Below are positions 11,751-25,473 of a DNA stretch of 64,000 bases, in pieces; position 1 is the stretch's first letter; each line of letters opens with the position of its first letter. Where the stretch lies: positions 8,946,156 to 9,010,155 of the forward strand of contig JADWOT020000008.1 in NCBI GenBank assembly GCA_036345935.2, read 5' to 3'. The notes under the pieces are model-generated. The model saw nothing but the letters and a program-made list of their open reading frames with translations. It ran no database searches and had not been told where the DNA came from. Source of the DNA: Taenia hydatigena (lineage: Eukaryota > Platyhelminthes > Cestoda > Cyclophyllidea > Taeniidae). Both the position numbers and the translations under genes were made by a program.

Positions 11751-12508
11751 TACTTTCAGAAACCGTTCAGCCTTTAGATGAGCATTAAGGTGCGGCCATC
11801 AATTACAAAATGCTTGTAAGACCACGAACCGATTAAGCGTTAGCAGATCCGTGCAAAACACAAACGGGAATAATTCTTTTCACCATTCAGCTAAGACTAA
11901 TGTCAACGAACAGACACCAAATTTTCAATCACTGCCTTATATCAATCAAAAATTAACACATGCGAGTGCTCTGATCAGCATTTGCCAATGTGAATGCGAG
12001 ACATCAATAAATTAGCAGTGTACGAAATTTGTGAATGGTGTTACGCCTTCTGCATCATGGAATTCCTGCTAGCGGGTATCCACTGAAAACACCTCAGCCT
12101 ATTTATTAATATCCCTGAATTGTTACGTCTGCAAATGCTTTAGAACCCCGAATGCACAGCCTAGAATTTATTTCAACTAAAAAATTCTAAATGCCAGCTT
12201 CCTCATGAACCTAATTTCTGCGCAATACGGAATAGCATTAATTAATCTACCCACCCATCCACCCACGCATTCGATTCATCAGTCTGGATGTGGTGTGGGC
12301 GCACGATGCTAAAGGGGGTAGCTGCTAAGGAAACAAGTCATGATGAAGTCGAGGCAGTAAGGTAGGCAAAACTCAACTGGTTCACAAGTGCCCTGATCCC
12401 TGAGCTACAAGGACCGCAAAAATTTGTTTCCTACTTCTTCCTTGTCCACTGGTGCAATACGCGACTCCACCGGTCACACTTCATCTATCACGCATGCCCT
12501 TCCATGTT

Positions 12509-12989
12509 TCATAACGGCGAAGCATGGCATCTGGTCGAAGGAGAGAGGTTGGCAAGAGGAGCGAATGAGTCGAGTGGGAGAAGAGTGAGGAGCACAAAAG
12601 ATGTGAATATAAGGGAGTGAGTGCAAAGGAAAAGTATTGGGAAGGATAAGGTAGTGAGTAAGCGAGGGAGAAATGAGGGTATAGGATTGATGGTGATGAG
12701 GTAGATCAGTAGGCTGAGGTGCCGTCCTAATAACGTGGATGTTGTGGATTCTAGCCTCTCACCACGCATGATGACATGCCACCTCCCACGTTTTAGCTCA
12801 ATCTACTGCTCCTGCCTTCAGGTATCTAAGTAGATGATCACATCCATCCTTCCTGATGCAATCCATTGCTGGACAGGCACGGTGCTACTACATGCAGCGA
12901 GAGAGATGGAGATTTACGGCTCCGGCGGGACTCGAACCCACAGTCTTCTGATCCGTAGTCAGACGCCCTATCCATTAGGCCACGGAACC
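12509..12989 (-). mobile_element. tRNA-Arg-derived SINE, copy S3, intact head
   Basis: On the minus strand this copy starts with a complete tRNA-Arg cloverleaf (12917-12989). It runs into the SINE body with the CATGTAGTAGCACCGTGCC block, the second block near 12740-12765 and a purine-rich tail on the plus strand (12530-12690). No run of four T follows the cloverleaf closely, so pol III would read into the body, as a SINE requires. Its paralogue through the large inverted duplication is S4 at 44591. Confidence 0.7.
12917..12989 (-). tRNA. tRNA-Arg(ACG)-like cloverleaf forming a SINE head
   Basis: Read on the minus strand, 73 nt fold fully. The acceptor stem is GGTTCCG with CGGAGCC (one G-T pair). 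The D stem is GCCT with GGGC. The anticodon stem TCTGA with TCAGA encloses loop CTACGGA (anticodon ACG), and the T stem is GTGGG with CCCGC around TTCGAGT. Box A and box B are both intact. The sequence is continuous with a SINE body and lacks a nearby oligo-T terminator, so it is more likely an unusually well preserved SINE promoter than a free-standing tRNA gene. Confidence 0.6.
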
Positions 12990-15900
12990 GACGTCTACGT
13001 TAATATATTTGATTTACGTTTTGTAGATACCCTCACTAGTAGTTCTTTCACCTCATACTCATTGCCCAGACACGTCAGTACTTTTTGACAAAGACACATC
13101 AACTGTTTGCTACTCCTTCTTCCTGTGACTTTTACGATACATCATGGAATCGAGGTTTGTGATTGGTGGATAACTGTGACATGACTGAGCTGTCCAATGG
13201 ATAGCAGCGTCGCGGTTCAAACATTTGACCTTCTCAAAGGGACAGATTTTTGTTTGCAGTCACGACAAAATTATGTCGAGGCTCCCTTTCTAGCATCGTA
13301 ATTACAGCTTTCCCTTTATTAAATGGCGCAGTTGGAAGTATTTTAATTTCAGGAGTAAGTCTGTAACATTGGCAGGTTAAGGACATATCGCTTTCAATGG
13401 CAAGATTTTTATCGCTGAAGAAACGGTAATGACTTTATTTGATTTATCAGAGGACATTGGCGTCTTGAGGAGAGCTGTTGCTCACTTGCATCTTGTCTGT
13501 GAAAATCTATGTGGAACACATGTCCTACCACCAAATGGCAGGGAAATCATGCATTGAGATGAGAACGCGTGAAGCGAGCATAATGAGCTTTGCAAAACAA
13601 ACTTTTCTAGCATCTAATTCAAAAATAATTGGCCTCGCAGCACTAGCGTGTGCCATCATAAAGAGATCGCTGGAGATAGCTGGGCAGGAGCATGAGAAAA
13701 CGAAATCAAATCTTCAAAAACAGAGGCAAAAATTATGTAGCTAATCTAATCCAGTGTTTTAAGCATGCAATGCAAGAAATGTACAAATTAAACGCTAAAT
13801 GCGCAGAAAGCGGTTTGCTCATAAAAGGAAGACAAAGTTGAAGATTGATAGCAAGATCCTTGAAATGTTTCAAGTCCAGTCAATATTATTTGCAAAATTT
13901 GAAGTGACGGTGTGATGACCGTGCCAATGCATTCATGCCAACGAGGCTACCAAGGTCTGGTGAATGCTAATGGGTGAAATTGCTCTACTAAACCACTCGT
14001 AGATGCTAGATAGCAATCATGGAAAGAAGTACGACCTAACGTCAGGATTTAATACATTCGGTTGTTCTAAGCCTGTTAACCATGACGAACGCATACCATT
14101 ATGAAGCTGCATGTTTGAAATGCTCCGTCCAGCTAGATGATTATGTTCTCTCGTTGAGCAGACCTCATCGAAGCCCGCGGACTGAAGTTAACTCACATTT
14201 GTAGTGGTGATGCGAATTCTCCAGTTGTGTGGGCCGCCTGAAAGGGGAGCGTCTGGGAAGTCTGCTTCATTGCACCTATTAGACATGAGGCGACCGGTGA
14301 TCGTAAATCACTTTGCAGGGTGGTTTTCGTCGATTTTTGATGTGAGGAAAACGAACTCTAGTTTCTGCACTGTGTCCAATAAAGTGTAAATAACTTATGA
14401 TTCTCTATGACCATTTTATTAGTACTGGGGGTTTAAATGCCGAGGATGGGAAGACTAATGCCGGGTCGTTTACACTCGGGTCTGCCGTGGGTACGACAGG
14501 CACAAGCCAGTGAATGTGACCAACTCATTCAAACGTTTGTACGTGTAAAATGAGGGTGAGTTTTGAAAGGCGTAACTCACCATACTTTGCTCAAGCCACG
14601 GCAAATTATGAATTGGTTGGCTTTGTTTCAGTATTTTGACACCACCAACATGTTGTCTCAGCCGAATTTTCGCCATGTTGTCCATTTATGTGTTGGATGC
14701 TTGGTCGATGGAACATCTGAATGTAGATGCATTGCACAGCATATGTGGAATGAAATGAATATATTGAAATTGTAACAGTTTGCGCATACCTTAAATTTCG
14801 TGAACGTGAACTCTTGAATTTCGCTAGAGTACTCATAAGCCATTCCTAAGCAGTTTGAGATGGTGAGCTATTTTGTCAGCGATTTGATTAAGCGAGGTAG
14901 CATTTACGCATCCATTCAATTTCTAAAATATGGTGACAGGTCTTAAGTGGCGAAGAGTGAAGTAGTTAACGGGTTGCAGTGACAATCGCTCGTGTATCTG
15001 TCAGACCGATGCGAAGGAAGGTAGATGCATGAAAGTCGGCCAAAGAAGTGGCACATCACGTCGAACGGTAGTAGCAATAGGAGGCAGAGAGGCGCATTCG
15101 GGAATCTGATGCTCTAACAGCATTTGCATTTGTTTGAGATGGAGATGGCAAAGTGAAATTGCTTGGCAGTGTGCTATAGACTAAAGGAATGAAGGAAGAA
15201 AGACAGCGACCAAAGGAGTGGCACATCTGCCAGAAAAGCGATTCATTATTCGCCCTCAGTCTGGTGTTGGATCTTACCTTGGTAGCCATTCCTGACTGAA
15301 GCATTCTCGCCACAACAGTAGTTTAATGAACCGAAAGTGGGTAGTGCGATGATGTGTCGACACGAAGTTCATTTAACTTAGTCACACTTTCTGAGGAACC
15401 GTCAATACTGCTGAACTACACTCCTGCAAGGTTATTTTGCTCATTCAATGAAAGACCAAAAATAGGCGCATTGCTTTCTTGCATAGACTTTTTTATCCAT
15501 AGATAGGGTTGAGGCCTCAAAAGAGTGAAAACGAGAAGAGAGACCATTAGGAGATGGTAGTGATATGGAGTTCACCTGCGCTCACTTCCATAGCCATAGC
15601 AGGTGACATTTTTGATAAATTTACAGCAGAGCGACCACAAATCCCAATTTCTTAATTAGGATTTCAAAGTATTGTCTAGTCAGCCGTCTGCTGCTAGCCG
15701 TTTGTTTTAATCAAGTTTGCTCATTCCAATCTTTATATATACCGAGGTTTCCACCTAGGTATTCGACGAAGTGGTCTAGGAGCAGATGTCATCATAATGA
15801 AGAATGCTAGAAATGCTGAGTGCAGTGGCTACTTATGAGAATCCCTCTGAGAATACAACAAAATTGTGAGAAGGCGTTGTACTAGAAGCATGCCTCTTGC

Positions 15901-16480
15901 TATTTACATCAACTTCTTTACCGTTGGCGCGTGTAGCAAGTAACCTGGCATTCTGTCTTGCTCTCCTTGATGTCCAAAGAGAGTTCGCACCGTGATGCAG
16001 GGCCAATCGAGAGTGCAGCACTTTACGTGTCGAAGGTTTTATCGGTCAAGTGGGTGGAATTGAGCAGCCTCTGTAGCCTTGGGTCACACCGCACCGCGTC
16101 GGGAACGAGCGTTGCTCCTCATAAGATAATGCCTTTTAGCCTAGAGCACCTTGAATAGTGTGACACGAAACTTACTTCCACTCATTTTTCGGACTTTACA
16201 GGCATGGTGGCCCTGTTGTTTATGGATTTTCGGACACAGTGGTATAAGGTCAGTCGCGTCTGTGTAATTGCAAGCATTCAGCGCGCCAATATTCAGGGTC
16301 AGTGCGTGAGTTACCAGTATCCACTTGCATTGTGCAACCTGAAAAGCCCCTTCCTGGCCAGCCTTGTCCGATCAGTTGGTAAAATCATGCGTTTAGATAG
16401 GCGGTCGTGGGTGGAGGCACTCTTAACCACGGCTGTTTTGTCCTTGCAAAGTATACACAATCCTAAGTAATTTTAATGAT

Positions 16481-19400
16481 AGCAATTGCGTTTAAGGCTA
16501 TTGGCTGAAGACTTTATCACCGAAATTTCACATTAGTTTGCTGCTAACATTGAAATACCCATTTTTTCTTTATGTTTAGGTTAAAATTGAAGATTGGAAT
16601 TTGTTTCTCATAATTCTCATGCTGTGTGTCGTAAAAGCGTTCAAAATGATGATTGCTCGTTCTACTACAATTCGTCTTCATCAAAGTCAACGAAATTTGA
16701 GATGCATGCCTACCACTTGATCAAGGTGTATTGCGGCTGCAATCGCTGTTGAGGTGTGCTGTCATGGCAGCTCAAACCGCACTTAGTCAACCGGGGTTTT
16801 TCATAAGCTGTGCATGCCCAACACGATTCGTCTGAGAAATAAATTTTTGATCAAAATTGAGATGTCTTTAGAAAAATAAATTAATTTCATATAGTCCGGT
16901 TATGCGAGACAATTTTCCTTGCATGTCTAAATTGCTAATGATGGCGGACCAAACGAGGGACCACGCCTGAGAGGCAAGTTTTCTAATTCATCTTACCCAT
17001 TCACTAGCCTCTCCTTTCCATCTGCACACTTATGAACGCCTGAGTACGGTGTGTGAGTTCCACGAGAGAAGAAAAACAAAAAGTGAACCGGTTACTTAGT
17101 GCGCATGTCAGACAAGTCAAATTATATGTTATTTTCTTACGAATAACAGTTTCGCTTGTTTGTTTTTTTACTCTAAGATATTGAGATTTTGTTGTTTTCG
17201 CCGATAGCAAATAAGTGTGAAGAAATTGGAAGGACGGTTATATTATGATGCTTTGATATGCATCATTGTCTGTACAATTCGTTTCCATATTCGATAATCG
17301 CATGCCCTATGTTTGGGGCTTAAAACGCAAGTTATTGGCCCGTATCCACGCATGAGTAACTTTCCAGAGGCATTTAAATGACGTCCACGTGTGACTGCTG
17401 CAGTAAGTGGGACGACTTATCCGTCAGGTATACTTAATTTGGGGGCGGAAAGTGAAATGCTCAACGACTTCATGCTCTACTTGTCTCTGCAGCTTCTCAC
17501 CTACGCAGCTTATGCCACATAAGATTGTACTATTTTAGCATTTTTTTGCGCGTTTCAATGGTCATCTGCCAGTTAATGGTACTGAGTTTGGTTCCCTTGC
17601 CCTAGAGAGGTAATTGAGCTTGTCCGTGCATGTTTGCGATTTGACAGTAGATTTCGGACTGGTAGCTATTTTAAATCTTAATTATTCTGTCACTATAGTT
17701 GTCGTGGCACCGCGCAGTTAGCAGGAGTTTGACCTTTTGCTTTTAGGCTCGTATTTCCTCCACTGGTCATGGAAGCGTGTGATGGCTAGCACATTGTTCC
17801 ATCCCATACGGGATTTTGCTTTCACCATGGAGGATGAGGGGTCTGAGAACGCAGAGCTCTTGCCGAGGAGAGCATGGAGGCGACTATGTAGTGCGCCGGT
17901 GGTTTGATGGATGGAGGATTTCAGTGGTGGGGTCATCTATTTGCCTCGTCGTTGCACCTTAATGGAGTGGGTCGTTGGTATGTTAAATACATGTGTACGT
18001 ATTCTATCCGAGTATGATGTCCCTTTTCGTCTCTGGAGAGGGGAAAATTTGAGGATGCTGCAGCACATATGTATGATTTGGTGATGGAAACGTTTTATTG
18101 CACAACCGCAGCCCATTTTTACGATCAAATGACGGCTGCGGCATGTTTTGCATCAGCAGGTGTGGAAGCGTTTTAATTTTGTTGAGTTGCAGTTTATTGA
18201 CGGAGGTGAAGTGTATTTTGAACTACCGTCTTTATTTGGTACTCCAATCCTACTGCTAAATGTGCCATGAATTGTCAAAAGTGGAGTGCTACTACTTGGC
18301 CTTAATAACAGCTTTAAAAGGTGGTGAACGCTTATCTTATAGGTTGTCGGATGGATGGGTTTCAGTAGGAAGGGTTGTGTTTAAGGAGAAGAAATCAAGA
18401 TGCTCCCGACTGCTTTGTACAGGGGCATGTACGTCAGGAAAGCGGAAGGCGAGAAGGCTGAATACAGCTTGAGTGAGCTCACAGCCTTTTACTTCGCAGG
18501 GTGGTCTAAAATGTCGTGTTGTCAATTCAGCACGCGGTGCCATTAAATGGGTATAACAGCTAGTACCGCGATCTGGCAGCTACGTGGAGTTTAAGGATAT
18601 GGTGCACGATTTAGCCAGATGAGATAGAGTTCGTGATAGATGGCTATACCGTGGGATTGCCTCAAATAACATCTGTAAGTGCGCCTAAGGTCCTTTGCGT
18701 CTTATCTTGGCCTTATCGACAGAGAAGTGAAACGTCCCTCTAAATGTTGACATTTTTCTTTAAACATAGGAGATTTAGGAATCGCCGGCCAAGAAATATT
18801 CTGAAAGTTCTTTGCATTTGCATTTTGAGGTGGAATGCCAAAGCTACTGAATAAATGCTCAGTATAAGTTGTCGGATGCCTAATTTCTCGTTGCCATACT
18901 TCTCACTTACTAATCCAATCCCATCATCTACCGTCTTCAGATAGTGCTACCGATGTCATCATCCTTCCTAAATTTCGCTTGCGTTATTACATAAACGTGG
19001 CTATGGATTCTTTACCTTCTTATTTAATACGCAGAGGATAGGTAATTAGCAAGTATAGCCACCTTTGTATGACTGCGGCTGCTATCAGCAGAGACATGCT
19101 TGAGGATCCCGTGCCACCAGCATTCAGACGCGCAAAGGCAATCACAGAATGCGATGCATCACACATGCATCTGCTGCAACAGACAACAGCTATCGCTATT
19201 GTTGTACCCGAGGTGTTTAGGCTCCAACACGCAGATTTGCGAAAAATGCGATGAAAATTAAGCGCTGATGTTGCTTTCCTTGTGGCGGCAACATTTGTTT
19301 TCTCTTAACTGCATGCTTTGCATGTGAAGCATAAGAGAGACCGACTGCTGATCTTTAAATGGTAGAGTAATCGGATAGGTCGCACCCTCGACCTAACTAT

Positions 19401-21349
19401 CTTGACGTTATGTTGTGCGTCATTTTCCTTTTTGAGTGGTTTTTGGCCTTTGTTTGAGTCGGCTCTTTGTGGTTTTGACTGCGATGGAGCTCGTGAGTAT
19501 TGTGCAAATGGAAGGAAGTTTCTCACATTTTCACATTCCTATTAGCATTAGCGAGGGTAGGTTGTCAAAGTAGAATCCGTCACAAGGCGTTTCAAATTGA
19601 CGAATGGGTGAGAGAAGAGGACTTGACAGAAGCGCCTGATATGAAGCACATCAGATAAGCAACTTCTTGATTTTGTCGCTGACGCTTTATGGGCAGGCTT
19701 TGCCCTACTATCCACTACATTTAATTGAATAAGCTAATTTCCTCAAAGTTCGGGCTTCTATTTCCTGAACATCAAACTCTGCAGTTGCTCGGATTGATGA
19801 CTGACCCAAAAATGCGAATAGGCTTTTGCTGCTTATCGTTAATCCACAAAACCTCATAGTGACACTGTGTAAGACTGCCTTATACTACTACATCGTTGTT
19901 AAAGAAATTAATCAGTAACCGGTGGATCTTAAATTACTAGCTCTTGCTACATTTCTCTTTTTAAATAACTGCGACCCTAGTGCTTATGGCACATTCCAAG
20001 TCTGTTGGAGCTTAATCATTATTTTCATCAAAAGCAAGACAAGAATGCGTCTAAATAAAGAGTTGATTAAAAAATTTAATTACTTTAAAATATGCGGCTG
20101 GAAAGGACATGAAGGGAACTACCAGACTAAACGAAATAAGGCGATGGTGTGTCACTTTATGCATAATCTGAGAGAGGGGCAATTTACTAGCGGGTAGGAA
20201 TCCTCAGGCACCCGCATAGCCTAAAACAATCAAAGGAATAGATGGCTTGCCCGCATATTGGTGAGGGGAGCAGTCGTAGTACAATTATGCACAGCAGTAC
20301 AGGAAAAGAAATACTCATCGTAATGCAGACACTGTGCCTCTCACCATTTGCATCAGAATCAGGTCACAATCTAATGCGTACCAGCATTTTGAGCGGAGTT
20401 ACTGCTGGGCGTCAACGAAGAGATACACAGAGTACTGGCATGTCCCTAATATGCGACAGCTTCCTTGATTCTCTTGACAAACACTTCCTAAGAATTAAAG
20501 TTTTATGAAAACAAGAGGGTTTTGGATCACCAAAGCGTCTAGTTGTCCCATCTCATTAGCACAAGCAATCTGTAAAGAGTCGCGTGTTAACTCGGACCAT
20601 GCAAGCAAAAGGAAATGCTGGACGCCGTAGACAAGAGGTGCGGGCGGTATGCACCCACCTCACATATATTTTCTGCAGAGTCTGCATTAGTTACACAACA
20701 AAGCAGCCCCAGTGTCATTGCTCAATCCAATTCTTGAAAAGTAAGCACCTCACTTTCAGGATTTAGCAATAAACCCTTCATTCCGTTTACCGAAACATGT
20801 TCAATGACCCAAAATACCTGCTAGCTGCTTGTTATGCAATTATTATTCTGGCTGTTGACAAGCATTTATGCTGAATATTCTTTTACAACCTTGAATGACA
20901 GTTTTCATGTGCTATTGTTTCTTTTTAGTTCAACTTGTGGGAAGATTACAAATGTAAGCGTAGCCCATAATATAAGTACGCGGCCTAATGGTTTAAAAAT
21001 GGATTTTATTTGCGCATAGGATGATAGGCAGCGAGCCGCTTTGAATGAACCTTGCTACATTTTGCTGCCGAAAGGATTAGACTAGCTCTGATTATGCAGA
21101 CATAGATTTGCTTGAAAAGGAATCTGGCGCCTCTCACAAATTTTTACTTCCATTCATTATAGAAGCTGCCAATTCTTGATTTCTAAAGTCAGCACGCTAG
21201 GATTGTCTCATAAGCAGTTATTTACGAGAATGCCAGCAATGAAATTTTGAGCCAAATTTCGGTTGGTGAAGTGCACATAGCCTGAAAATGTAAGGTTTGC
21301 TTTGTCTCTTTTAGCAACACCTTGCACTCTATCATCTTGGCCGGTTGTT
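16481..21349. other. No gene recognised; separates two parts of an old repeat
   Basis: Nearly 4.9 kb with only short frames. The old repeat stops here at about 16480 and resumes, with overlap, at about 21350. That would fit an insertion of this stretch into one ancestral copy. I find no reverse transcriptase, integrase or transposase motif, no terminal repeats and no tRNA boxes. Confidence 0.35.
21208..21345 (-). repeat. Short dispersed repeat, inverted match to 34148-34265
   Basis: On the minus strand this reads gtgcaaggtgttgctaaaag, then agacaaagcaaaccttacat and further bases that match 34155-34265 on the plus strand closely. Both copies can be translated in the same frame (key run VAKRDKAN-TFSG), but the changes do not favour third positions. 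I treat it as a relic of an old element. Confidence 0.5.
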
Positions 21350-22620
21350 CGATTTTCATTTTCATTTATATTTTGTCTCCCAATTGGCATACTATATCGT
21401 CACCTCTATTTTCGTTGGTGGCATTCATGTCCCATTACTTAGCCTACTCAGCGGAGGCACCCTTGTCCATTACTCTGTTTTTCTTTGCAAAGTATACACA
21501 TCCCTAAGTGAAATTAATTGTCATGAGCCCTTTATTGTAGAGGACATACCATTTTTGAACACGCAACAGATCTATAGCATGTTCTTTAACCAGTAAAGAA
21601 TATTATTCCAGTAACTCCGGATTCAACGAAACATCCTATGCGATATTTAATAAGAAAACTTGCGTTACTGAGAGCCAGAGAGTGAACATGAATAGTGCTG
21701 GGGGCTACTTTTAGTGCGTTTTGTGTTTGTCAGCTAAACGCTAAGCTGGGTGCTATGTCTGCGCCTTGATGCGTTTAAAGGAAAACCGAGTAAGCTAACC
21801 TTGTAATTTGGAGACTTCGCTTTAAATGGATGTTGCAAGCCAGAATCTGCGATTTCGTAGTTAATCTGAAATCAAATAGCGTCTTAGTGCGAGTCTTGTA
21901 GTTAGCTCGTTTGCTCGGACAATCTTTAGGACTAATAAAACAGATAACTTAGTTGTATAATAAACATACTTGTCCCCACGACCCGTCTTAATCTCTCATT
22001 TTGATGCCATTTAAGCAGCCCAAGGGTTTTGAGATGCGCTAACCAAATTTGACAATGCCCAAAGAGGACAGCTGAAAGATGTCAAACATGTGCGAAATGA
22101 GATGCTGAAGTGTTGTGACTACGTGGCTGATAAAAAAACTAGAATTAGACTGATATGACTACTTGTATTCGGTGTATTGGCCACTCAGATCGAACTGATA
22201 GCCGACTTACTTAAGCCTTTATTTGTTAATAACCTGAAGTGAAACCTTTATTTGTATCAATACAAACTGATATAGGCATAAATGCATGTGCACTTATTTG
22301 CCTAGACACAAGTGAAATTAAAAATTAAAACTTAAAATGGAACAAAACCTACTATTTTGGTCACAAAACATGAGTTTCGGCGCAAGGTGACGCTCCTAAA
22401 CATCATAAAGCACCTTGCGCATTTTTGGAAAACCATTTTGGTAAAGAATATATTGAGTTGGGCGGGATCTTACAGCAGAAATCACAGTGGCTCCAGAGCA
22501 GATGATTAACAGTGGCACGTTTGACCAAATCTTTGAGCGACAGATACATGCGTCGGAGTTTACCGTACTTCACTTCCCTCATTGTTGTCCTCCAAATTAT
22601 GAGTTACTTCTTAATTAACT
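21350..22620 (+). repeat. Old segmental repeat, partial copy III
   Basis: Similar to the reverse complement of about 39980-41100. Shared landmarks are gcaaagtatacacatccc (21488), ggagacttcgcttta (21810), ggacaatctttagg (21918), the block catgtgcgaaatgagatgctgaag (22088-22111), cataaatgcat (22277) and tcagatacatgcgtcggag-like sequence near 22540. A frame at 22040-22160 keeps HVRNEMLK and ADK-TRI in both copies and then meets a stop here. This is a coding relic, not an intact gene. Confidence 0.65.
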
Positions 22621-24429
22621 TTACTTGACACAGGATGAGACGCTGCTTGTCAATAAAGACTATAAAATACCAGGCATTTTGAAAGGCAAAAAACGCTTTC
22701 TTATTCTACAAAGCATGGCCATAAAATGCGGGGGCCAAAGCTGTCTTTTCAGAGCCATTTCTAACTTAGTTTTCATGATAGATGGGGTCTGCTCACTAAT
22801 GGCTTCTTACTCATTATTGCTGCTTAGAATTGTTTTTGCATCAAGAACAGGCAACAAGTTAATAGACAATTTCGGATACTTGCATGCTTGTTACTACCGA
22901 ATGGAATACGCTTTCCGTAATACGTGCTTTTTAGCCTTAGCTTATTTTAGCGCACTGAAACTTGACGTAACGCGACGACCGTGGAGAAGGTGAAGTATAA
23001 ACAAAAAGGAGAGGAGATCCGCCCTTACTGTACATTTTAGTCGCCTTTTTACCATTAAACAACAAACATGCAGCTATTTTACTGCCAGATTTCGTGCGCA
23101 AACGCGTTGAATAAAAGGTCTACGAAAACTGGTGTTTCACTCATTAAAATAACGCACACTCACCAATGGATTAGATCCTGTTGTCATGACCGTGCTCTAA
23201 ACGCAAAGAAAATTTCTCACCGCCTCTACCTGACTCACTGTCAGACTGTATACATTTCCAGTGTCTGAATGCTAGTAAGGCTAAAATCATAAAATCATAA
23301 AATCAAAGTTGACTGGATTGCTAGCGATTGCTTGGGCATGAAACATATCATTTCATTTAAGCCCTATAAACACCAACGAATCCATGCTGCATTTCTGCTT
23401 AGACGCTGATGATACCATGCCCAAAAATAGCTGTTTTTACTTTAGAAAAATCAAACAAGCATGTAGTCATAATTAGACTGACCTTAGAATACGTGACATG
23501 CCTAAGGTTGCTATTCGAAAAATTCAGACTCAGTGCCTCAAATGAACGGATTAGGAGGATCAAAGCAATTTCTAGCAAGTCAGACAGACGACCATAGCTT
23601 TGTGACCTCGTTTAGCCTTCGACTATATCGCAACTTACTGGCTAAATAAACTAGAGAAGAATACGAGAGCAAACAAGTAAGTAAACGCATTTGTGGCTAT
23701 GTAAACCATCCTTTTAGTAAAAGCTACAAATAAAAATTGCTATAGTGGAAAAGGATACCATGAGTCGGGACGAAAACGGGGATGTAATATGCTCATTGCA
23801 GTGAGGTTGTACTCGGACGATGGGAATGCAGCCAATTAAAATAACGGGAGCGGGATGACAAAGCTGCAACTTGAGGTCTTTATGCATGTCTACGCGATAC
23901 TCAATAGTCGAATGCCAGGCACTACAGTATGGCTGTACCAAAAGGAAGCTTTCAAACGTCAGAATTCATTATCGTTCATACTGCATAAGAAGTTGGTCAT
24001 CTGTAGCATTACCTCTATGTCTGGACTTTCACTGTACGGGCAGGATATCAGAATAAATAGACTCCAACAAAGCAAATGCCTATGGATGGCCTTAATACGT
24101 GTGCATATTAACGACGCAAGACTTCCCAGGCCACACTATTATTCTGACGATAAGAAACTACTTATGCTGCGTAAAACTGATAGAGATAGGTAGGGTTATG
24201 AATAGTTGAAAGTGAAATTAGATTGCCGGTAAACAAGGGTGCCAATCAACAAAAGTCGATCAGCAGAGCCCGTCGAAATAGGTAACGAATTGCATTAGCT
24301 GATACGCGATGCAAATGAGAAGTCAAAGGTAGCAGTTCGTTATCATCACGTGACTACGGATGAAATAGGGCGAAAGAGGAATTTGGCTGCAGAGTACCAA
24401 TTTTGATCATGTGACTACTGCCGAAGTGC
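22621..24429. other. No gene recognised
   Basis: An open frame of 122 codons at 22625-22993 has hydrophobic patches but no recognisable domain or splice context. A tiny 8-bp tandem (cataaaat, about three copies) lies at 23281-23304. Nothing else stands out. Confidence 0.3.
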
Positions 24430-24720
24430 TGGGAGAAGAGAAATTGTCTGTCTTGAAAACACTTCTTTTGCGTGACTGCACTAAAGTGGAGAGAGTAGAT
24501 TTTGGCTACAGCTAACCGAGGAAAGACAGCGACCAAACTAGCCTCAGCCCAATAATCGACCTTGTCATAGCTGCCATCCCTGGGTAAAGCATTCTTATCA
24601 TAATGGCGGTTTGCCAAAGGGAAGGGATAGTGCGATGCTGTGTCGATACCGCGTTTCTGCAACTAAATCATCCACTCACACAAGCCACCAATACTGCTAA
24701 ACCAGGCTCCTGCAAGATGG
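24430..24720 (+). repeat. Old segmental repeat, fragment copy IV
   Basis: Similar to 15190-15430 and to the reverse complement of about 42210-42340. Shared landmarks are gaaagacagcgaccaaa (24521), gcctcagcccaataatcgacc (24541-24561), catcc/tgggtaaagcattct (24585), taatggcggtttgcc (24600) and agggatagtgcgatg (24624). It is an internal fragment of the family with no other part nearby. Confidence 0.6.
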
Positions 24721-25473
24721 AGCACATTGTACTCGGTCCTTAAAAGGCCTTGATTAGCAAAAACTGTGTTTGCTATCGCTACGTCATGCCACTGAGAGGT
24801 CTTGCAACGTAGTTGCTGCACTTAGTCCTTAAATTAGATGGAACAATAAAGCGGATATTGCTGAACCACATTTGAATGATAGAATGAATTCTGGTTGGCC
24901 TCATTAGAGAAATCAGCTTATTCGACCCGATCCTATAAACATTGCTGACGGTTATCGAACGCGCGACCGGAGAGGTATCCAAAAAGTAAACACTGAGCAC
25001 TCTGTCTTCTTTGGTCTCACGCCAAGTCAATCGCAAATGTGGTTGCAATCAAAATAAAACCTTTGCACAATTTTGTATTATATTTAAACCTGCTCTCCTT
25101 GCATTTACTGCGTCTTTATGCGATTAACATAGCTGCTTTCCCAACAATGCCAAAATCCATATTTCTGTAGTAATCAGGGTTTTTTTTTCTGCCCATAGCT
25201 TTCCCTGAACTCTTTGCTCGTTTACACACAGGTTGCCTGCCTTGTAATCAACTGCTTTTGCGTTTCAACTCTTATGTTTGCATTTATTAACTGCTTATAT
25301 TAATTTTTTAACATCCCTCTACTAAGTTTTTGTCCTTTATTCCAAATCTCGTCAAAATCATAAACAATGCTGAACAATGTTAATGAAAAACCAATCCGAT
25401 CCACTCTAATCCGTTCTGCTCAACTGCTTTGTAATGAACATCTGCCTACAGTCGGCTGACGAACAGCCGGAAT

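Larger units (their letters stand above)
11690..16480 (+). repeat. Large old segmental repeat, copy I
   Basis: This block is similar along its whole length to the reverse complement of about 41020-45740, in colinear order: the end near the inverted arm, the SINE S3 region, the unique-looking spacer 12990-13140, then 13140-16480. Examples of shared landmarks are acagctttccctttattaaa (13308), taatgccgggtcg (14457), acgacaggcacaagccagtg (14490) and tagaagcatgcc (15883). Changes are scattered, with many small indels, and no frame shows third-position bias. Short coding-like relics can be read (for example 13450-13560 and 13560-13740), but they carry stops or shifts relative to the partner. Confidence 0.75.

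Noticed and set aside
13170..13240. Box A- and box B-like words (tccaatggatagca, ggttcaaac)
   Set aside because: They are too close together for a tRNA, and the duplicated copy at 44330-44420 does not keep the box B.
13478..13744. 88-codon frame with a passing likeness to a cyclin C-terminal lobe (IIGLAALACAII)
   Set aside because: It lies in the old segmental repeat, and its partner at about 43600-44000 does not keep the sequence. The likeness is too short.
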